NCBI RefSeq assembly: GCF_022601675.1
Contig: NZ_JAKVIL010000009.1
Location: forward strand, 62,001 to 126,000
Source of the DNA: Ancylobacter gelatini
GTDB taxonomy: Bacteria > Pseudomonadota > Alphaproteobacteria > Rhizobiales > Xanthobacteraceae
Reading direction: 5' to 3'
Length of the DNA: 64,000 nucleotides
The translations under genes were made by a program, and so were the position numbers. Positions 16,279-25,190 of the stretch are shown piece after piece. The notes under the pieces are model-generated. The model worked only from the letters and a program-made list of their open reading frames with translations, was not told where the DNA came from and did no database searches. Each line of letters opens with the position of its first letter. Within the stretch, counting starts at the first letter, position 1.

Positions 16279-17007
16279 TCACGCCGGCAGGACGACGACC
16301 TTCGTCTTGACCGGGGTCTTGTCATACAGATCGATCATGTCCTGGCTGAGCAGGCCGACACAGCCGCTGGTGATGCCGGAGCCGATCGTCTCGGGCGCGC
16401 TGGTCGCGTAGATGGTGTAGAGCGTGTAGACGCCGTTCTGATAGAGATGAAGCGTGCGCGCGCCGAGCGGATTGTCGAGGCCGCCGGGCATGCCGCCGGC
16501 ATATTTGGCCGCTTCAGGCTGGCGCTTGATCATTTCCTTCGGCGGCGTCCAGGTCGCCCACTCGCTCTTGCGCCCGACATAGGCGTCACCGGTCCAGCGG
16601 AACCCGTCGCGGCCGACATTGGCGCCGTAGCGGGTCGCCTTGCCGTCGCCCTCGATGCGGTAGACGTAGTAATTGGCCGGGTCGACGATGATCGTGCCCG
16701 GCTCCTCGTCGGAGGCATAGGCGACGGTCCGGCGGAAATATTTCCGGTCCACCTTGGAGAGATCGACGCCGGGGATCGGAAACTTCTCCTCCGGCAGCGG
16801 CCCGTAGACCTTCTGCGCCTCGGCAAGGCTCATGCCGTCCATCGACGCGCAGCCGCCAAGCCCCAGCGCGCCCAGACCGAGGGCGGAGCCGGCAAGGAAC
16901 GAGCGGCGGCTCAACAGGCCTGCGCGGCCGAGATCATCCATGCGGCCGGCAGCGGCCTTGCTGGGGTTCTTCATCATGATCGGGCTCGTATCCTGCTGCG
17001 CGGACAT
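16279..17007 (-). CDS. L,D-transpeptidase (YkuD) family protein with altered catalytic residues
   Basis: A 242-aa exported protein. SRRSFLAGSALGLGALGLGGCAS (about 34-56) reads as a twin-arginine/lipoprotein-type signal. The YkuD domain follows (about 95-240). The catalytic Cys is kept in ITSGCVGLL, but the segment normally reading IHGT reads TIYATSAP, so the catalytic His is Tyr, and the Arg normally after Cys-Ile is Gly. The codons at 16381-16420 confirm this. The protein may be inactive, use another His, or have another role at the cell wall. The start is uncertain (ATG at 17007, or 16977/16974 with AGGAT upstream). The neighbours, rlmH upstream and envC downstream, are typical of this cluster. 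Confidence 0.85.
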   Translation of the reverse strand: MSAQQDTSPIMMKNPSKAAAGRMDDLGRAGLLSRRSFLAGSALGLGALGLGGCASMDGMSLAEAQKVYGPLPEEKFPIPGVDLSKVDRKYFRRTVAYASDEEPGTIIVDPANYYVYRIEGDGKATRYGANVGRDGFRWTGDAYVGRKSEWATWTPPKEMIKRQPEAAKYAGGMPGGLDNPLGARTLHLYQNGVYTLYTIYATSAPETIGSGITSGCVGLLSQDMIDLYDKTPVKTKVVVLPA

Positions 17008-17071
17008 TGCCGGCAGGCGGTTCGGGTGGCAAGTCGTGTCTCAGCGCCGTGACGCGGTATGTGAATCCGGC

Positions 17072-17554
17072 TCAGGCCTTGTGATAGGGATGGCCGGCGA
17101 GGATCGTCGTCACGCGATAGATCTGCTCGGCGAGCATCACACGCACCAATTGGTGCGGAAACGTGGCACGACCGAAGGCGACCAGCCGGTCGGCCCGCTC
17201 GCGCACCTCCGGGCTCAGCCCGTCCGCGCCGCCGATCAGGAAGGACAGCGCGCGCACGCCCCGGTCGCGCAGCGCGGCGACATCGGCCGCGAGCTGTTCG
17301 CTGGAGAGTTCCGTGCCGCGCGGGTCGAGCGCGAGCACCGCGGTTTCCTCGGGAAGCGCGGCGAGGAGGGCCGTGCCTTCCTCGCTCATGCGGTCATCGG
17401 CGCGCCGCGCCATGCTTTCGCCGATCTCGGCGATGTCCGGGCCGCTCAGGCCGAGCGCCCGGCCACCCTTGCGGGTGCGCTCGATATAGCGCGCGCACAA
17501 CTCCCGTTCGGGTCCGGCTTTGAGCCGGCCCACGGCACAGACCAGAAGCCGCAC
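17072..17554 (-). CDS. rlmH: 23S rRNA (pseudouridine1915-N3)-methyltransferase RlmH
   Basis: A 160-aa SPOUT methyltransferase of normal length. Typical features are the N-terminus [28 protein letters not shown] near 85, the SAM-binding knot [13 protein letters not shown] (about 105-118) and the C-terminal [20 protein letters not shown]. The enzyme methylates N3 of pseudouridine 1915 in assembled ribosomes. The start codon is GTG (17554), 9 bp behind the rsfS stop, so translation is probably coupled. Confidence 0.95.
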   Translation of the reverse strand: MRLLVCAVGRLKAGPERELCARYIERTRKGGRALGLSGPDIAEIGESMARRADDRMSEEGTALLAALPEETAVLALDPRGTELSSEQLAADVAALRDRGVRALSFLIGGADGLSPEVRERADRLVAFGRATFPHQLVRVMLAEQIYRVTTILAGHPYHKA

Positions 17555-17563
17555 CCTTCGGGC

Positions 17564-17977
17564 TCAGCCGCGCGGCATCTTGGAAGACGCGTCGGCATGG
17601 GCGCCGGACCACATCTTCTCGATATTGTAGAAGCTCCGCACTTCCGGCTGGAAGATGTGGACGATGACATCGTCGGCATCGATCAGCACCCAGTCGCAGG
17701 CCGGGAAGCCCTCGACGCGGATGTTCTTCACGCCGCGTCCCTTGAGCGCCTCGACGAGGTGCTCGGCAAGGGCGCCGACGTGACGCTGCGCACGGCCAGA
17801 CGCCACGACCATATAGTCGGCGATCGTGGTCTTGCCGCGCAGTTCGATGGAAATGATGTCCTCGGCCTTGTCTTCGTCGAGACGGGTGAGCACAAGAGCC
17901 AGTATCTCCTCCGCGTCGTAGCGCGGCTCGGAGACAGGGGCAGTCGCCGGGCTGGAGGCGGCCGCTGAGAGCGCCAT
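17564..17977 (-). CDS. rsfS: Ribosome silencing factor RsfS
   Basis: The RsfS/Iojap domain covers almost the whole protein: ILALVLTRLDEDKAEDIISIELRGKTTIADYMVVASGRAQRHVGALAEHLVEALK, then the DWVLIDADDVIVHIFQPEVRSFYNIEKMWS signature near the end. It binds ribosomal protein uL14 and blocks subunit joining when nutrients run low. I chose the ATG at 17977 (137 aa); an ATG at 18010 adds 11 residues and neither has a clear ribosome site. It lies between nadD and rlmH as in most bacteria. Confidence 0.93.
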   Translation of the reverse strand: MALSAAASSPATAPVSEPRYDAEEILALVLTRLDEDKAEDIISIELRGKTTIADYMVVASGRAQRHVGALAEHLVEALKGRGVKNIRVEGFPACDWVLIDADDVIVHIFQPEVRSFYNIEKMWSGAHADASSKMPRG

Positions 17978-18050
17978 GGTGGACAGGGGTCCGAATCCTC
18001 TCGTCAACATGCATAGCGGGCAGCGGATACTCCGCGCCGTTCATGCCCTT

Positions 18051-18761
18051 TTAAGATAATGCCGAAACGGCATGTTTTTCAACCGTCGTGGCGCATTTAG
18101 GGGCATTCGCACCCGATGGAACGTCATTCCGCCCCGCAGCCTCGCGCAACAGGGTTGAGGAAAGCGGCGATTTCAGCCCGTGGAGGAACAGCCAGGCCGG
18201 GGCCTGAAGGCCGGCGAGGCGGGGCGCCTGACGCTCGTCGAGCCGCCACGGCGCCAGTGCGCTGGCCGCCGGCGAGGCCATGGCGCGGAAGGTGGAGCCC
18301 GGCCGGTCGATCACCGCGATCGGCACCAGTTCGGCCAGCGCCCGCCAGCGCTGCCAGCGATGGAAAGAGGCGAGGTTGTCCGCGCCCATCAGCCAGACGA
18401 AATCCACCTGCGGAAAGCGCCGCACCAGCGCGGCCACCGTGTCGTAGCTGTAGCGCGTGCCCAGCAGCGCCTCGCAGCCGGTCGGCACCAGGGCGGGATG
18501 GTGGGCGACCGCGCGGGCCTGCTCGATGCGCCCGGCGAGCGGAGGCAGGCCGCTATTGTCCTTCAGCGGATTGCCGGGCGTGACCAGCCACCACACCTTG
18601 TCGAGCCGCAGCCGCTTCAGCGCCAGCAGGCTCGCGGCGCGGTGGGCGGCATGGGCAGGGTTGAAGGTGCCGCCATAGAGCCCGATCCGCATGCGCGGCG
18701 CGACGGGAGGAAGACGCAGCGCCTCCGGCGGCGCGGCGCCCGCCGCGAGGCGTCCGGTCAT
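18051..18761 (-). CDS. nadD: Nicotinate-nucleotide adenylyltransferase NadD
   Basis: A 236-aa nucleotidyltransferase making deamido-NAD from NaMN and ATP. The nucleotide motif [16 protein letters not shown] (about 25-40) and the C-terminal [10 protein letters not shown] motif (about 197-206) are intact, as are [10 protein letters not shown] and [12 protein letters not shown]. The first 22 residues precede the usual family start. The start ATG overlaps the proA stop by 4 nt, so it is coupled to proA. The C-terminus extends a little beyond the core domain with no recognised motif. Confidence 0.94.
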   Translation of the reverse strand: MTGRLAAGAAPPEALRLPPVAPRMRIGLYGGTFNPAHAAHRAASLLALKRLRLDKVWWLVTPGNPLKDNSGLPPLAGRIEQARAVAHHPALVPTGCEALLGTRYSYDTVAALVRRFPQVDFVWLMGADNLASFHRWQRWRALAELVPIAVIDRPGSTFRAMASPAASALAPWRLDERQAPRLAGLQAPAWLFLHGLKSPLSSTLLREAAGRNDVPSGANAPKCATTVEKHAVSALS

Positions 18762-20056
18762 GGGCGGATCTGGCCGGTGCCGCGCACCCGGTATTTGAAC
18801 GAGGTGAGCTGCTCGGCGCCCACCGGCCCGCGCGCGTGCATGCGCCCGGTGGCGATGCCGATCTCGCCGCCGAAGCCGAACTCGCCACCGTCGGCGAACT
18901 GGGTCGAAGCGTTATGCACCACGATGGCGGAATCCACCTCGGCGAGGAAGCGCGACGCCGCCTGCTCATCCTCGGTGAGGATGGCGTCGGTGTGGTGCGA
19001 GCCATAGGTCTCGATATGCTCGATGGCGGCGTCCAGCCCGTCCACCAGCTTCACCGCGATCACCGCATCGAGATATTCGGTGCGCCAGTCCTCCTCGGTC
19101 GCCGGGGTGACACGCGGATCGACCGCCTGCGCCGCCTCGTCGCCGCGCACCGCGCAGCCCTCGTCGAGCAGCATGGTCACCAGCGGCTTCAGCAGCACGC
19201 CGGCGGCCTCGCGGTCGACCAGCAGCGTCTCGGCGGCCCCGCACACGCTGGTACGGCGCATCTTGGCGTTCTTCACCACCTCAAGCGCCTTGGCGAGTTC
19301 GGCGGCCTTGTCGACATAGATGTGCACCAGCCCTTCGAGATGGGCGAACACCGGCACCCGCGCCTCGCTCTGCACGCGGGCGACCAGGCTCTTGCCGCCG
19401 CGGGGCACGATCACGTCGATATTGCCGTCGAGCCCGGCCAGCATCGCGCCCACCGCCGCGCGGTCGCGCGTGGGCACCAGCTGGATCGAATCGGCGGGCA
19501 GGCCGGCCTCGACCAGGCCCTCGACCATGGCGGCATGGATCGCCCGGCTGGAATGGAAACTGTCCGACCCGCCGCGCAGGATCACCGCGTTGCCGGCCTT
19601 GAGGCACAGGCTGCCGGCATCGGCGGTGACGTTGGGCCGGCTCTCATAGATCACGCCGACCACGCCGAGCGGGGTGCGCACGCGCTCCATCACCAGCCCG
19701 TTCGGCCGCTGCCAGCTCTCGGTGATCTTGCCGACCGGATCGGTCAGCTCGGCGATCTCAGTGACGCCGGCGGCGGTGGCTTCCAGCCGCGCGGTGTTCA
19801 GCGTCAGCCGGTCGAGCATCGAGCCGCTGATGCCGGCGGCCTTCGCGCTCGCGACGTCCTCCGCATTGGCCGCGAGGATGGCCGGCGCATTGCGGCGGAT
19901 CGCCTCGGCCGCCGCGAGCAGCGCCTGCCGCTTGACCTCCGGCGGCGCGAGCGCGAGCCGGCGCGCGCTGGCACGGGCGCGGCGCCCGATCTCGGCCATC
20001 ACGGCGCTCACATTGTCGGGGGAGGTGGATACGGCACGAAGCGTGGTGGCGGACAT
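18758..20056 (-). CDS. proA: Gamma-glutamyl phosphate reductase ProA
   Basis: A 432-aa aldehyde-dehydrogenase-fold enzyme that reduces gamma-glutamyl phosphate to glutamate semialdehyde in proline synthesis. The catalytic Cys is in [11 protein letters not shown] (about C272). Other signatures are [31 protein letters not shown] and the C-terminal [22 protein letters not shown]. It is the first gene of the proA-nadD-rsfS-rlmH run. The usual upstream partners obg and proB are not next to it; a divergent brkB-like gene lies there instead, so proB must be elsewhere. Confidence 0.96.
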   Translation of the reverse strand: MSATTLRAVSTSPDNVSAVMAEIGRRARASARRLALAPPEVKRQALLAAAEAIRRNAPAILAANAEDVASAKAAGISGSMLDRLTLNTARLEATAAGVTEIAELTDPVGKITESWQRPNGLVMERVRTPLGVVGVIYESRPNVTADAGSLCLKAGNAVILRGGSDSFHSSRAIHAAMVEGLVEAGLPADSIQLVPTRDRAAVGAMLAGLDGNIDVIVPRGGKSLVARVQSEARVPVFAHLEGLVHIYVDKAAELAKALEVVKNAKMRRTSVCGAAETLLVDREAAGVLLKPLVTMLLDEGCAVRGDEAAQAVDPRVTPATEEDWRTEYLDAVIAVKLVDGLDAAIEHIETYGSHHTDAILTEDEQAASRFLAEVDSAIVVHNASTQFADGGEFGFGGEIGIATGRMHARGPVGAEQLTSFKYRVRGTGQIRP

Positions 20057-20183
20057 CGGCTCGACTCGAAGGCTGCGGTCACAAGGTGCGGCGCCGGCTT
20101 CCCGGCACCGGAAGGCGCCCTATCTACCACAATGGGAAGGCGGAGCGCCAAATCCAATTGCAGCCGGCCCATTGAAGCGCGAT

Positions 20184-20209
20184 CCGCCGGAAGGCGCGGC
20201 GGGCTTTTT
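20184..20209 (+). terminator. Intrinsic terminator-like hairpin with no plus-strand gene upstream
   Basis: A perfect 6-bp GC stem (20184-20189 with 20197-20202, 7-nt loop) followed by GC and five T (20205-20209) on the plus strand. It lies in the divergent gap between proA and the brkB-like gene. The nearest plus-strand gene upstream is more than 13 kb away, so this could end a short untranslated RNA. Another perfect 6-bp GGCGCC dyad (20092-20121) lies upstream in the same gap. Confidence 0.45.
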
Positions 20210-20312
20210 ACCTCCGGGCTTTACCACGCCGCCCGATCGAGCTTGCCATTTGCCGCGCGACATCCGATGTCACGTCGAACGGAACGGTCAATACCCGGGG
20301 AGATGGTCGCGC

Positions 20313-21146
20313 GTGCTGCGTGTCTGGGACATCGCATGGGATGCATTCTGGCGCTTCGTCGAGGATGACGGCTGGGCGATTTCCAGCCACATCGCGCTCT
20401 CGGCGCTGATGTCGCTGTTCCCGTTCCTGATCTTCGTCACCTCGCTCGCCGCGTTCTTCGATTTCAAGAATCTGGCCGACGAGACGGTCGAGCTGATGCT
20501 GGAAGCCTGGCCGGCGCAGGTTGCCGCGCCCATTGGCGGCGAGATCAAGAACGTGCTGACCCAGGTGCGCACCGACGTGCTGACGCTCGGCGTGCTGCTC
20601 GCGATCTACTTCTCCTCGAACGGTATCGAGAGCCTGCGCATCGGGCTGAACCGTGCCTATGGCGTCAAGGAAATGCGCTCCTGGTACTGGCTGCGCCTTG
20701 AATCGATCGGCTATGTGCTGGTCGGCGCGGCGGGGCTGCTGGCGCTGTCCTTCCTCGTGGTGCTCGGCCCCGTGCTGTGGCTGACGGCGGTGCGCTGGAT
20801 GCCGGCTCTGGAGCCGTTCGGCTGGATCATCACCTTCCTGCGCTATGGCGCGACGTCGGTGATCCTGATCGTGGCGCTGGTGGTCGCGCATATGTGGCTA
20901 CCCTCCGGCCGCCGGAAGCTGGCGGACGTGCTGCCGGGCATATTGGTCACGCTCGGCCTGTGGCTGGCGGCGGGCGCGGCGTTCGGGCGCTATCTGGCGG
21001 AATTCGCCGGCAATTACGTCACCATGTATGCCGGCCTCGCCTCGGTGATGATCGCGCTGATCTTCCTCTACACCACCGCCTCGATCTTCGTGTATGGCGG
21101 CGAACTCAACGCCGCGATCCGCCGCTACCGCCACGGCCATTACTGA
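20313..21146 (+). CDS. YihY/BrkB family inner-membrane protein
   Basis: A 277-aa polytopic protein with six predicted transmembrane helices. The family core includes DDGWAISSHIALSALMSLFPFLIF (about 22-45), FSSNGIESLRIGLNRAYGV and the final LYTTASIFVYGGELNAAI. YihY/BrkB proteins are inner-membrane proteins without a firm activity; the old ribonuclease BN label is wrong. No in-frame ATG is suitable: the GTG at 20313 has GGGGAGA 9 nt upstream and gives the family N-terminus. It is divergent from proA. Confidence 0.88.
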   Translation: MLRVWDIAWDAFWRFVEDDGWAISSHIALSALMSLFPFLIFVTSLAAFFDFKNLADETVELMLEAWPAQVAAPIGGEIKNVLTQVRTDVLTLGVLLAIYFSSNGIESLRIGLNRAYGVKEMRSWYWLRLESIGYVLVGAAGLLALSFLVVLGPVLWLTAVRWMPALEPFGWIITFLRYGATSVILIVALVVAHMWLPSGRRKLADVLPGILVTLGLWLAAGAAFGRYLAEFAGNYVTMYAGLASVMIALIFLYTTASIFVYGGELNAAIRRYRHGHY

Positions 21147-21285
21147 GCCGCAGCCTCCTCTCATCGTCAGCTTGTGACCGCGCGTCGGGAACCCGCACCG
21201 CTCCCTGCGTCTTGATCTTCTTCAAGGCGCGCGGGCCGCGATCGGCGCCCAATACACGCGCGACAACACGCAAGAGGAGGATCGC

Positions 21286-21744
21286 ATGAGCACCGGCTAT
21301 GACAGGATGAAGATCGCCGCGGGAACCTGGGTCGTGGTGTGCGACGGCCGCAAGGCGCTGATCCTGTGCAACAAGGGCGACGCCACCTTCCCCAATCTGC
21401 GCACCCATGAAGTGCACGAGCAGGAGAACCCGCCGGCCAGCGAACAGGGCACCGACGCGCCCGGCCGCGTCCATCAGTCGGTCGGCACCGCGCGTTCCTC
21501 GGTCGAGACCACGGACTGGCACGACGAGGCGGAGCGCGAATTCCTGCGCGGCGTCGCCGGCCGGCTCGATGCCGCCATCGCCGGCGGCGAGACCTCCGCG
21601 CTCATCCTCGTCGCCTCGCCCCGCGCGCTCGGCATGCTGCGCCCGCTCTATGGCGAGGGCGTCAAGCAGGCGATCCTCGCCGAGATCGACCGCGACATGG
21701 TGAAGCTGCCAGTCTACGAGATCGAGAAACTGCTGGCGGCCTGA
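21286..21744 (+). CDS. Host-attachment family protein (PF10116-like)
   Basis: A 152-aa soluble protein. The pattern TWVVVCDGRKALILCNKGD near the N-terminus, a variable middle (HEQENPPASEQGTDAPGRVHQSV) and the end LIDRD-type helix plus KLPVYEIEKLL match the family first described as required for attachment to host cells, related in fold to release-factor-like domains. Its molecular role is unclear. A strong AGAGGAGG precedes the ATG at 21286. Flanked by genes for membrane proteins on the same strand. Confidence 0.8.
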   Translation: MSTGYDRMKIAAGTWVVVCDGRKALILCNKGDATFPNLRTHEVHEQENPPASEQGTDAPGRVHQSVGTARSSVETTDWHDEAEREFLRGVAGRLDAAIAGGETSALILVASPRALGMLRPLYGEGVKQAILAEIDRDMVKLPVYEIEKLLAA

Positions 21745-21868
21745 CCCTCCGGCGGGTGTGAACGGCCGGCAGGCATCGGCCGCCGGCCGTTCTGCCGGCA
21801 GGGACTTGCCTGCCGCACGCCGGGCGGCGACGATGCGCCACCACCCGCCGCCCGGAGCGCGAACCGCC

Positions 21869-22837
21869 ATGTGGGACTTCTCGTTTCGGACCAGTCTCGC
21901 GCTGGTGGCGCGCACCTTGCCCTTCGTGCTGCTGCGCCTCGCGGTCTATCTCGGCATCGCCGTCTTTTATGTTCTGGGCGCCGGGCTCGGCATCGGCGCC
22001 GGCTGGGGCATCGGCTCGGCTTTCGACGACGGCGCGCTGACCGGGGCCGCGCTCGGCGGCTTCGCCGGCTTCTTCATGGTGGCCGGCGTGCTGTGGTGGG
22101 TGCGCGCCTATATCCTCTATCTGGTGAAGGCCGGCCATGTCGCCGCGCTCGATGCCCGGCTGCGCGGGCAGGGCCTGCCGGCGGGGCAGGGCCAGATCGG
22201 CCATGCCATCGGGATCGTGAAGGCGCGCTTCATCGAGGTGAACCTGCTGTTCGGGCTCGACATACTGCTCCGCGGCGCCATTGCCGCGCTGGTGGGGCTG
22301 GCCGGCCTGCTGCTGTTCTGGGTGCCCGACGGCGGCCAGCTCTCGCGCTTCATCCATGCGGTGCTGCGCGTCAGCCTCGGCCTCGTCGACGAGGTGATCC
22401 TCGCCTACATCATCCGCCATGGCGAGGCCCCGCCGGGCGAGAGCGCCCGCGACGCGCTGGTGCTCTACGCCCAGAATGCGGGGATGCTGCTCAAGAACGG
22501 CATCTGGATCGCGCTGATGGAATACGCCCTCGCGATCCTGATTTTCCTGCTGCTGCTCGGCCCGGCGATCGCGCTGGCCTATGCGATGCCGGGGGGCCTT
22601 TCCGGCTTCGGCGTGGCCTTTGCCGCCGTGCTCGCCTGGAGCCTCAAGCGCGCGCTGATCGAGCCGATCTCCATTGCCTGCCTGCTGCAGACCTATGACC
22701 GGGCCATCGCCGGACAGGTGCCGGACCCGCAATGGACGGCCCGGCTCGATGGTGCCTCCGCCTCGTTCCGCGAGTTGGCGGGCCGGGGCGAGGCCCGGCG
22801 CGGCGCTCCGTGGCAGAGTGGCGCGGCGACGGGATGA
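21869..22837 (+). CDS. Polytopic membrane protein of unknown function
   Basis: I do not recognise a characterised family. The 322-aa product begins MWDFSFRTSLALVARTLPFVLLRL and has about six hydrophobic segments (roughly 16-40, 52-80, 125-150, 158-175, 207-235, 245-262). It carries a Gly-rich stretch GLGIGAGWGIGSAFDDGA between the first two and a hydrophilic C-terminus. The middle contains GQIGHAIGIVKARFIEVNLLFGLD, which looks like an amphipathic cytoplasmic helix. The ATG at 21869 has GGAG 11 nt upstream; the frame upstream of it is low-complexity and not convincing. It lies between the host-attachment gene and tspO. Confidence 0.75.
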   Translation: MWDFSFRTSLALVARTLPFVLLRLAVYLGIAVFYVLGAGLGIGAGWGIGSAFDDGALTGAALGGFAGFFMVAGVLWWVRAYILYLVKAGHVAALDARLRGQGLPAGQGQIGHAIGIVKARFIEVNLLFGLDILLRGAIAALVGLAGLLLFWVPDGGQLSRFIHAVLRVSLGLVDEVILAYIIRHGEAPPGESARDALVLYAQNAGMLLKNGIWIALMEYALAILIFLLLLGPAIALAYAMPGGLSGFGVAFAAVLAWSLKRALIEPISIACLLQTYDRAIAGQVPDPQWTARLDGASASFRELAGRGEARRGAPWQSGAATG

Positions 22838-22892
22838 TCGCCCGCGCGGTTTCGGTCATACTGACAGGCAACGCCACCTTTCTGGAGACCCG

Positions 22893-23369
22893 ATGAAGAC
22901 GCTCTCCTTTTTCCGCCTCGTGCTGGCGGTCGGCCTGTGCCTCGGCGTCGGGGCGCTGGGATCGATGGTCACCACGCCGAAGATCCCGACCTGGTACGCG
23001 ACGCTTGCCAAGCCGGACTGGACGCCGCCGGACTGGGTGTTTCCCATCGCCTGGACCACGCTGTACGTCCTGATGGCCGTGGTGCTGTGGCGGCTGTGGC
23101 AGCTCCACGCGCCCTCGCCGCAGCGGCGGCAGGCGGTGACGCTGTTCTTCCTCCAGCTCGCGCTCAACGCGCTGTGGTCGCCGGTGTTCTTCGGGCTGGA
23201 AGCGATCGGCGCGGCGCTGGTGGTGATCCTCGCGCTGTGGACGGCGATTCTCGCCACCATGCTGGCCTGCATGCGCATCGACCGCATGGCAGCGGTGCTG
23301 CTCGCTCCCTATCTGCTGTGGGTCTCCTATGCGACCGCGCTGAATGCTGCCATTCTCGGGCTGAACTGA
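22893..23369 (+). CDS. tspO: TspO/MBR family protein (tryptophan-rich sensory protein)
   Basis: A 158-aa five-helix membrane protein. Diagnostic segments are TWYATLAKPDWTPPDWVFPIAWTTLYVLM (about 31-59), FFLQLALNALWSPVFFGL (about 84-101) and the last helix LLWVSYATALNAAILGLN. TspO binds porphyrins and cholesterol-like ligands and in alphaproteobacteria modulates tetrapyrrole and oxygen responses. GGAG precedes the ATG at 22893. It is followed by a HIG1-like small protein and cobalamin adenosyltransferase, so tetrapyrrole-related functions cluster here. Confidence 0.93.
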   Translation: MKTLSFFRLVLAVGLCLGVGALGSMVTTPKIPTWYATLAKPDWTPPDWVFPIAWTTLYVLMAVVLWRLWQLHAPSPQRRQAVTLFFLQLALNALWSPVFFGLEAIGAALVVILALWTAILATMLACMRIDRMAAVLLAPYLLWVSYATALNAAILGLN

Positions 23370-23430
23370 GCCGGCAGATCAATTGAGGTCGTGCCCGGCT
23401 GCCGCCGCTTTCTGAAGGTACCGTTTCCCG

Positions 23431-23634
23431 ATGGACATGCTCACCATCGCCAAATTCGCCGTGCTGCCGCTCGCCATGGGCTCGGTGGCGGTCGTACTGG
23501 TGCTCGGCCTTGCCAATATGGCACGGGGCGGCTCGCCGCTGCGCTCGCAGAAGCTGATGCAGTGGCGCGTGCTGCTGCAGGCGGTGGCGCTGTGCGTGGC
23601 GCTGCTGGTCATCGTCCTGATGCGATTGGGCTGA
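23431..23634 (+). CDS. Twin-transmembrane HIG1-domain protein
   Basis: A 67-aa protein with two transmembrane helices (about 8-27 and 46-65) joined by a basic loop RGGSPLRSQKLMQWRVLLQ. SQKLMxxRVxxQ is the HIG1 hallmark. Mitochondrial HIG1 proteins associate with respiratory complexes III/IV; bacterial members are found beside cobalamin adenosyltransferase in many Hyphomicrobiales, as here (28 bp gap). Function in bacteria is not established. Confidence 0.85.
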   Translation: MDMLTIAKFAVLPLAMGSVAVVLVLGLANMARGGSPLRSQKLMQWRVLLQAVALCVALLVIVLMRLG

Positions 23635-23662
23635 GGGCAGGAACCGAGTACCGGGGGCCGTC

Positions 23663-24247
23663 ATGGTCGTTCTCAACCGCATCTACACCCGCACCGGCGA
23701 TGACGGCACCACCGCGCTCAGCACCGGCGAGCGCCGGCGCAAATATGATCTGCGCGTGAGCGCCTATGGCACGGTGGACGAGACCAACGCCACCATCGGC
23801 GTCGCCCGGCTTCACACCGGCGCGCTGGCGGCGATCGACGCCCCGCTGGCGCGCATCCAGAACGATTTGTTCGACCTCGGCGCCGACCTCGCCACCCCCG
23901 AGACCGGCGAGGCCCTCGCCTATGAGCCGCTGCGGATCGTGCCCGCGCAGGTCGAGCTGATCGAGCGCGACATCGACCGGCTCAATGCCGGGCTGAAGCC
24001 GCTGCGCTCCTTCGTGCTGCCGGCGGGCAGCCCCGCCGCCGCGCATCTGCACGTCGCGCGCACCGTGTGCCGGCGCGCCGAGCGCCTGGTGGTGGAGCTG
24101 TCCGGCCAGCCCGGCGAGATCGTCTCGCCCGCCGCGGTGAAATATCTTAACCGGCTCTCCGACCTTCTGTTCGTCATGAGCCGGGTCGCCAATGCGGCGG
24201 CGGGCGGCGATGTGCTCTGGGTGCCGGCGGCCGGGCGCGGGGGCTAG
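23663..24247 (+). CDS. PduO-type cob(I)alamin adenosyltransferase
   Basis: A 194-aa helical-bundle enzyme that transfers the adenosyl group from ATP to cob(I)alamin. The ATP-binding N-terminus is RIYTRTGDDGTTAL (about 6-19) and the second motif is VCRRAERLVVEL followed by YLNRLSDLLFVMSR. Length is normal. It is preceded by the HIG1-like gene and followed 8 bp later by a rhomboid protease gene, so it probably sits in an operon. Confidence 0.94.
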   Translation: MVVLNRIYTRTGDDGTTALSTGERRRKYDLRVSAYGTVDETNATIGVARLHTGALAAIDAPLARIQNDLFDLGADLATPETGEALAYEPLRIVPAQVELIERDIDRLNAGLKPLRSFVLPAGSPAAAHLHVARTVCRRAERLVVELSGQPGEIVSPAAVKYLNRLSDLLFVMSRVANAAAGGDVLWVPAAGRGG

Positions 24248-24255
24248 AGGCCGCC

Positions 24256-24975
24256 ATGCTGCTGCCGATCAACGACGACAACCCGCTGGAAGAGATCACC
24301 CACGCTTATGTGACCTGGGGCCTGATCGCGGCCAATGTCCTCGTCTTCGTGCTGGTGCAGCAGGGCTGGCGGCCGGAGATCGACATCGCCACCGCCTTCG
24401 GCTACGGCGCTATCCCGGCCGTGGTGAACCATGCCGCCGTGCTGCCGGCCGAATATGTGAAGCTGCCGCCCGAGCTGACGCTGGTCTCCTACATGTTCCT
24501 GCATGGCGGCTGGCTGCACCTCATCGGCAACATGGCCTTCCTCTGGGTGTTCGGCGACAATGTGGAGGACGCGCTCGGCCATGCCCGCTTCCTCGTGTTC
24601 TACCTTTTGTGCGGCATAGCCGGCGGGCTCGCCCATTCGCTGGCCATGCCGGACTCGGCCTCGCCGCTGGTGGGCGCCTCGGCCGGCATATCCGGCCTGG
24701 TCGGCGCCTATCTCATGCTGCACCCCAATGTGCGGATCTGGGTGCTGATGTTCCTGCGCGTGCCGCTGCGGATTCCCGCGATCTGGCCGCTCGGCGCCTG
24801 GATCGCGTTCCAGCTCTGGAACCTCGCCACCACCACCGACCCGGAAACCGCCTGGTGGGCACATATTGGCGGACTCGCCGCCGGCGCGGTGCTGGTGATC
24901 TTCATGCGCCGGCGCGGCGTTCCGCTCTGGGTGATGACGCGCGACGGCTCGCCCCGCGGCACGCCGCCGGTCTGA
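24256..24975 (+). CDS. Rhomboid family intramembrane serine protease
   Basis: A 239-aa integral membrane protease with six transmembrane helices. The catalytic Ser is in GASAGISG (S142) and the catalytic His in WWAHIGGLAAGA (H203). The loop HGGWLHLIGNMAFLWVFG (about 83-100) holds the oxyanion His and Asn. It cleaves transmembrane substrates within the bilayer; the substrates are unknown. It follows the cobalamin adenosyltransferase gene with 8 bp between. Confidence 0.94.
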   Translation: MLLPINDDNPLEEITHAYVTWGLIAANVLVFVLVQQGWRPEIDIATAFGYGAIPAVVNHAAVLPAEYVKLPPELTLVSYMFLHGGWLHLIGNMAFLWVFGDNVEDALGHARFLVFYLLCGIAGGLAHSLAMPDSASPLVGASAGISGLVGAYLMLHPNVRIWVLMFLRVPLRIPAIWPLGAWIAFQLWNLATTTDPETAWWAHIGGLAAGAVLVIFMRRRGVPLWVMTRDGSPRGTPPV

Positions 24976-25032
24976 AGCGGGACCCGGCGCGGGCGGCGAC
25001 GATTCCACCCGCCGGAACGACCAACGGCCACG

Positions 25033-25061
25033 TTGACACGACTGGGGCCTGTCCATAGTTT
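25033..25061 (+). promoter_or_regulatory. Candidate sigma70-type promoter for etfBA
   Basis: A perfect TTGACA (25033-25038) and TAGTTT (25056-25061) are separated by 17 bp, 130 bp upstream of etfB, in a 215-bp gap that contains no gene. Confidence 0.55.
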
Positions 25062-25190
25062 CCCCGCGTTTTCCGACGGTCGATGCTTCGCGCGGACTTC
25101 CCTCTCGCCGGTGCGCACGCGGCGGCATCGCCAGGCTCAGACATTGCGGCTGCCCACCCCGGCTCCTGCCGGTGGGCGGGAGAGTGAAAA

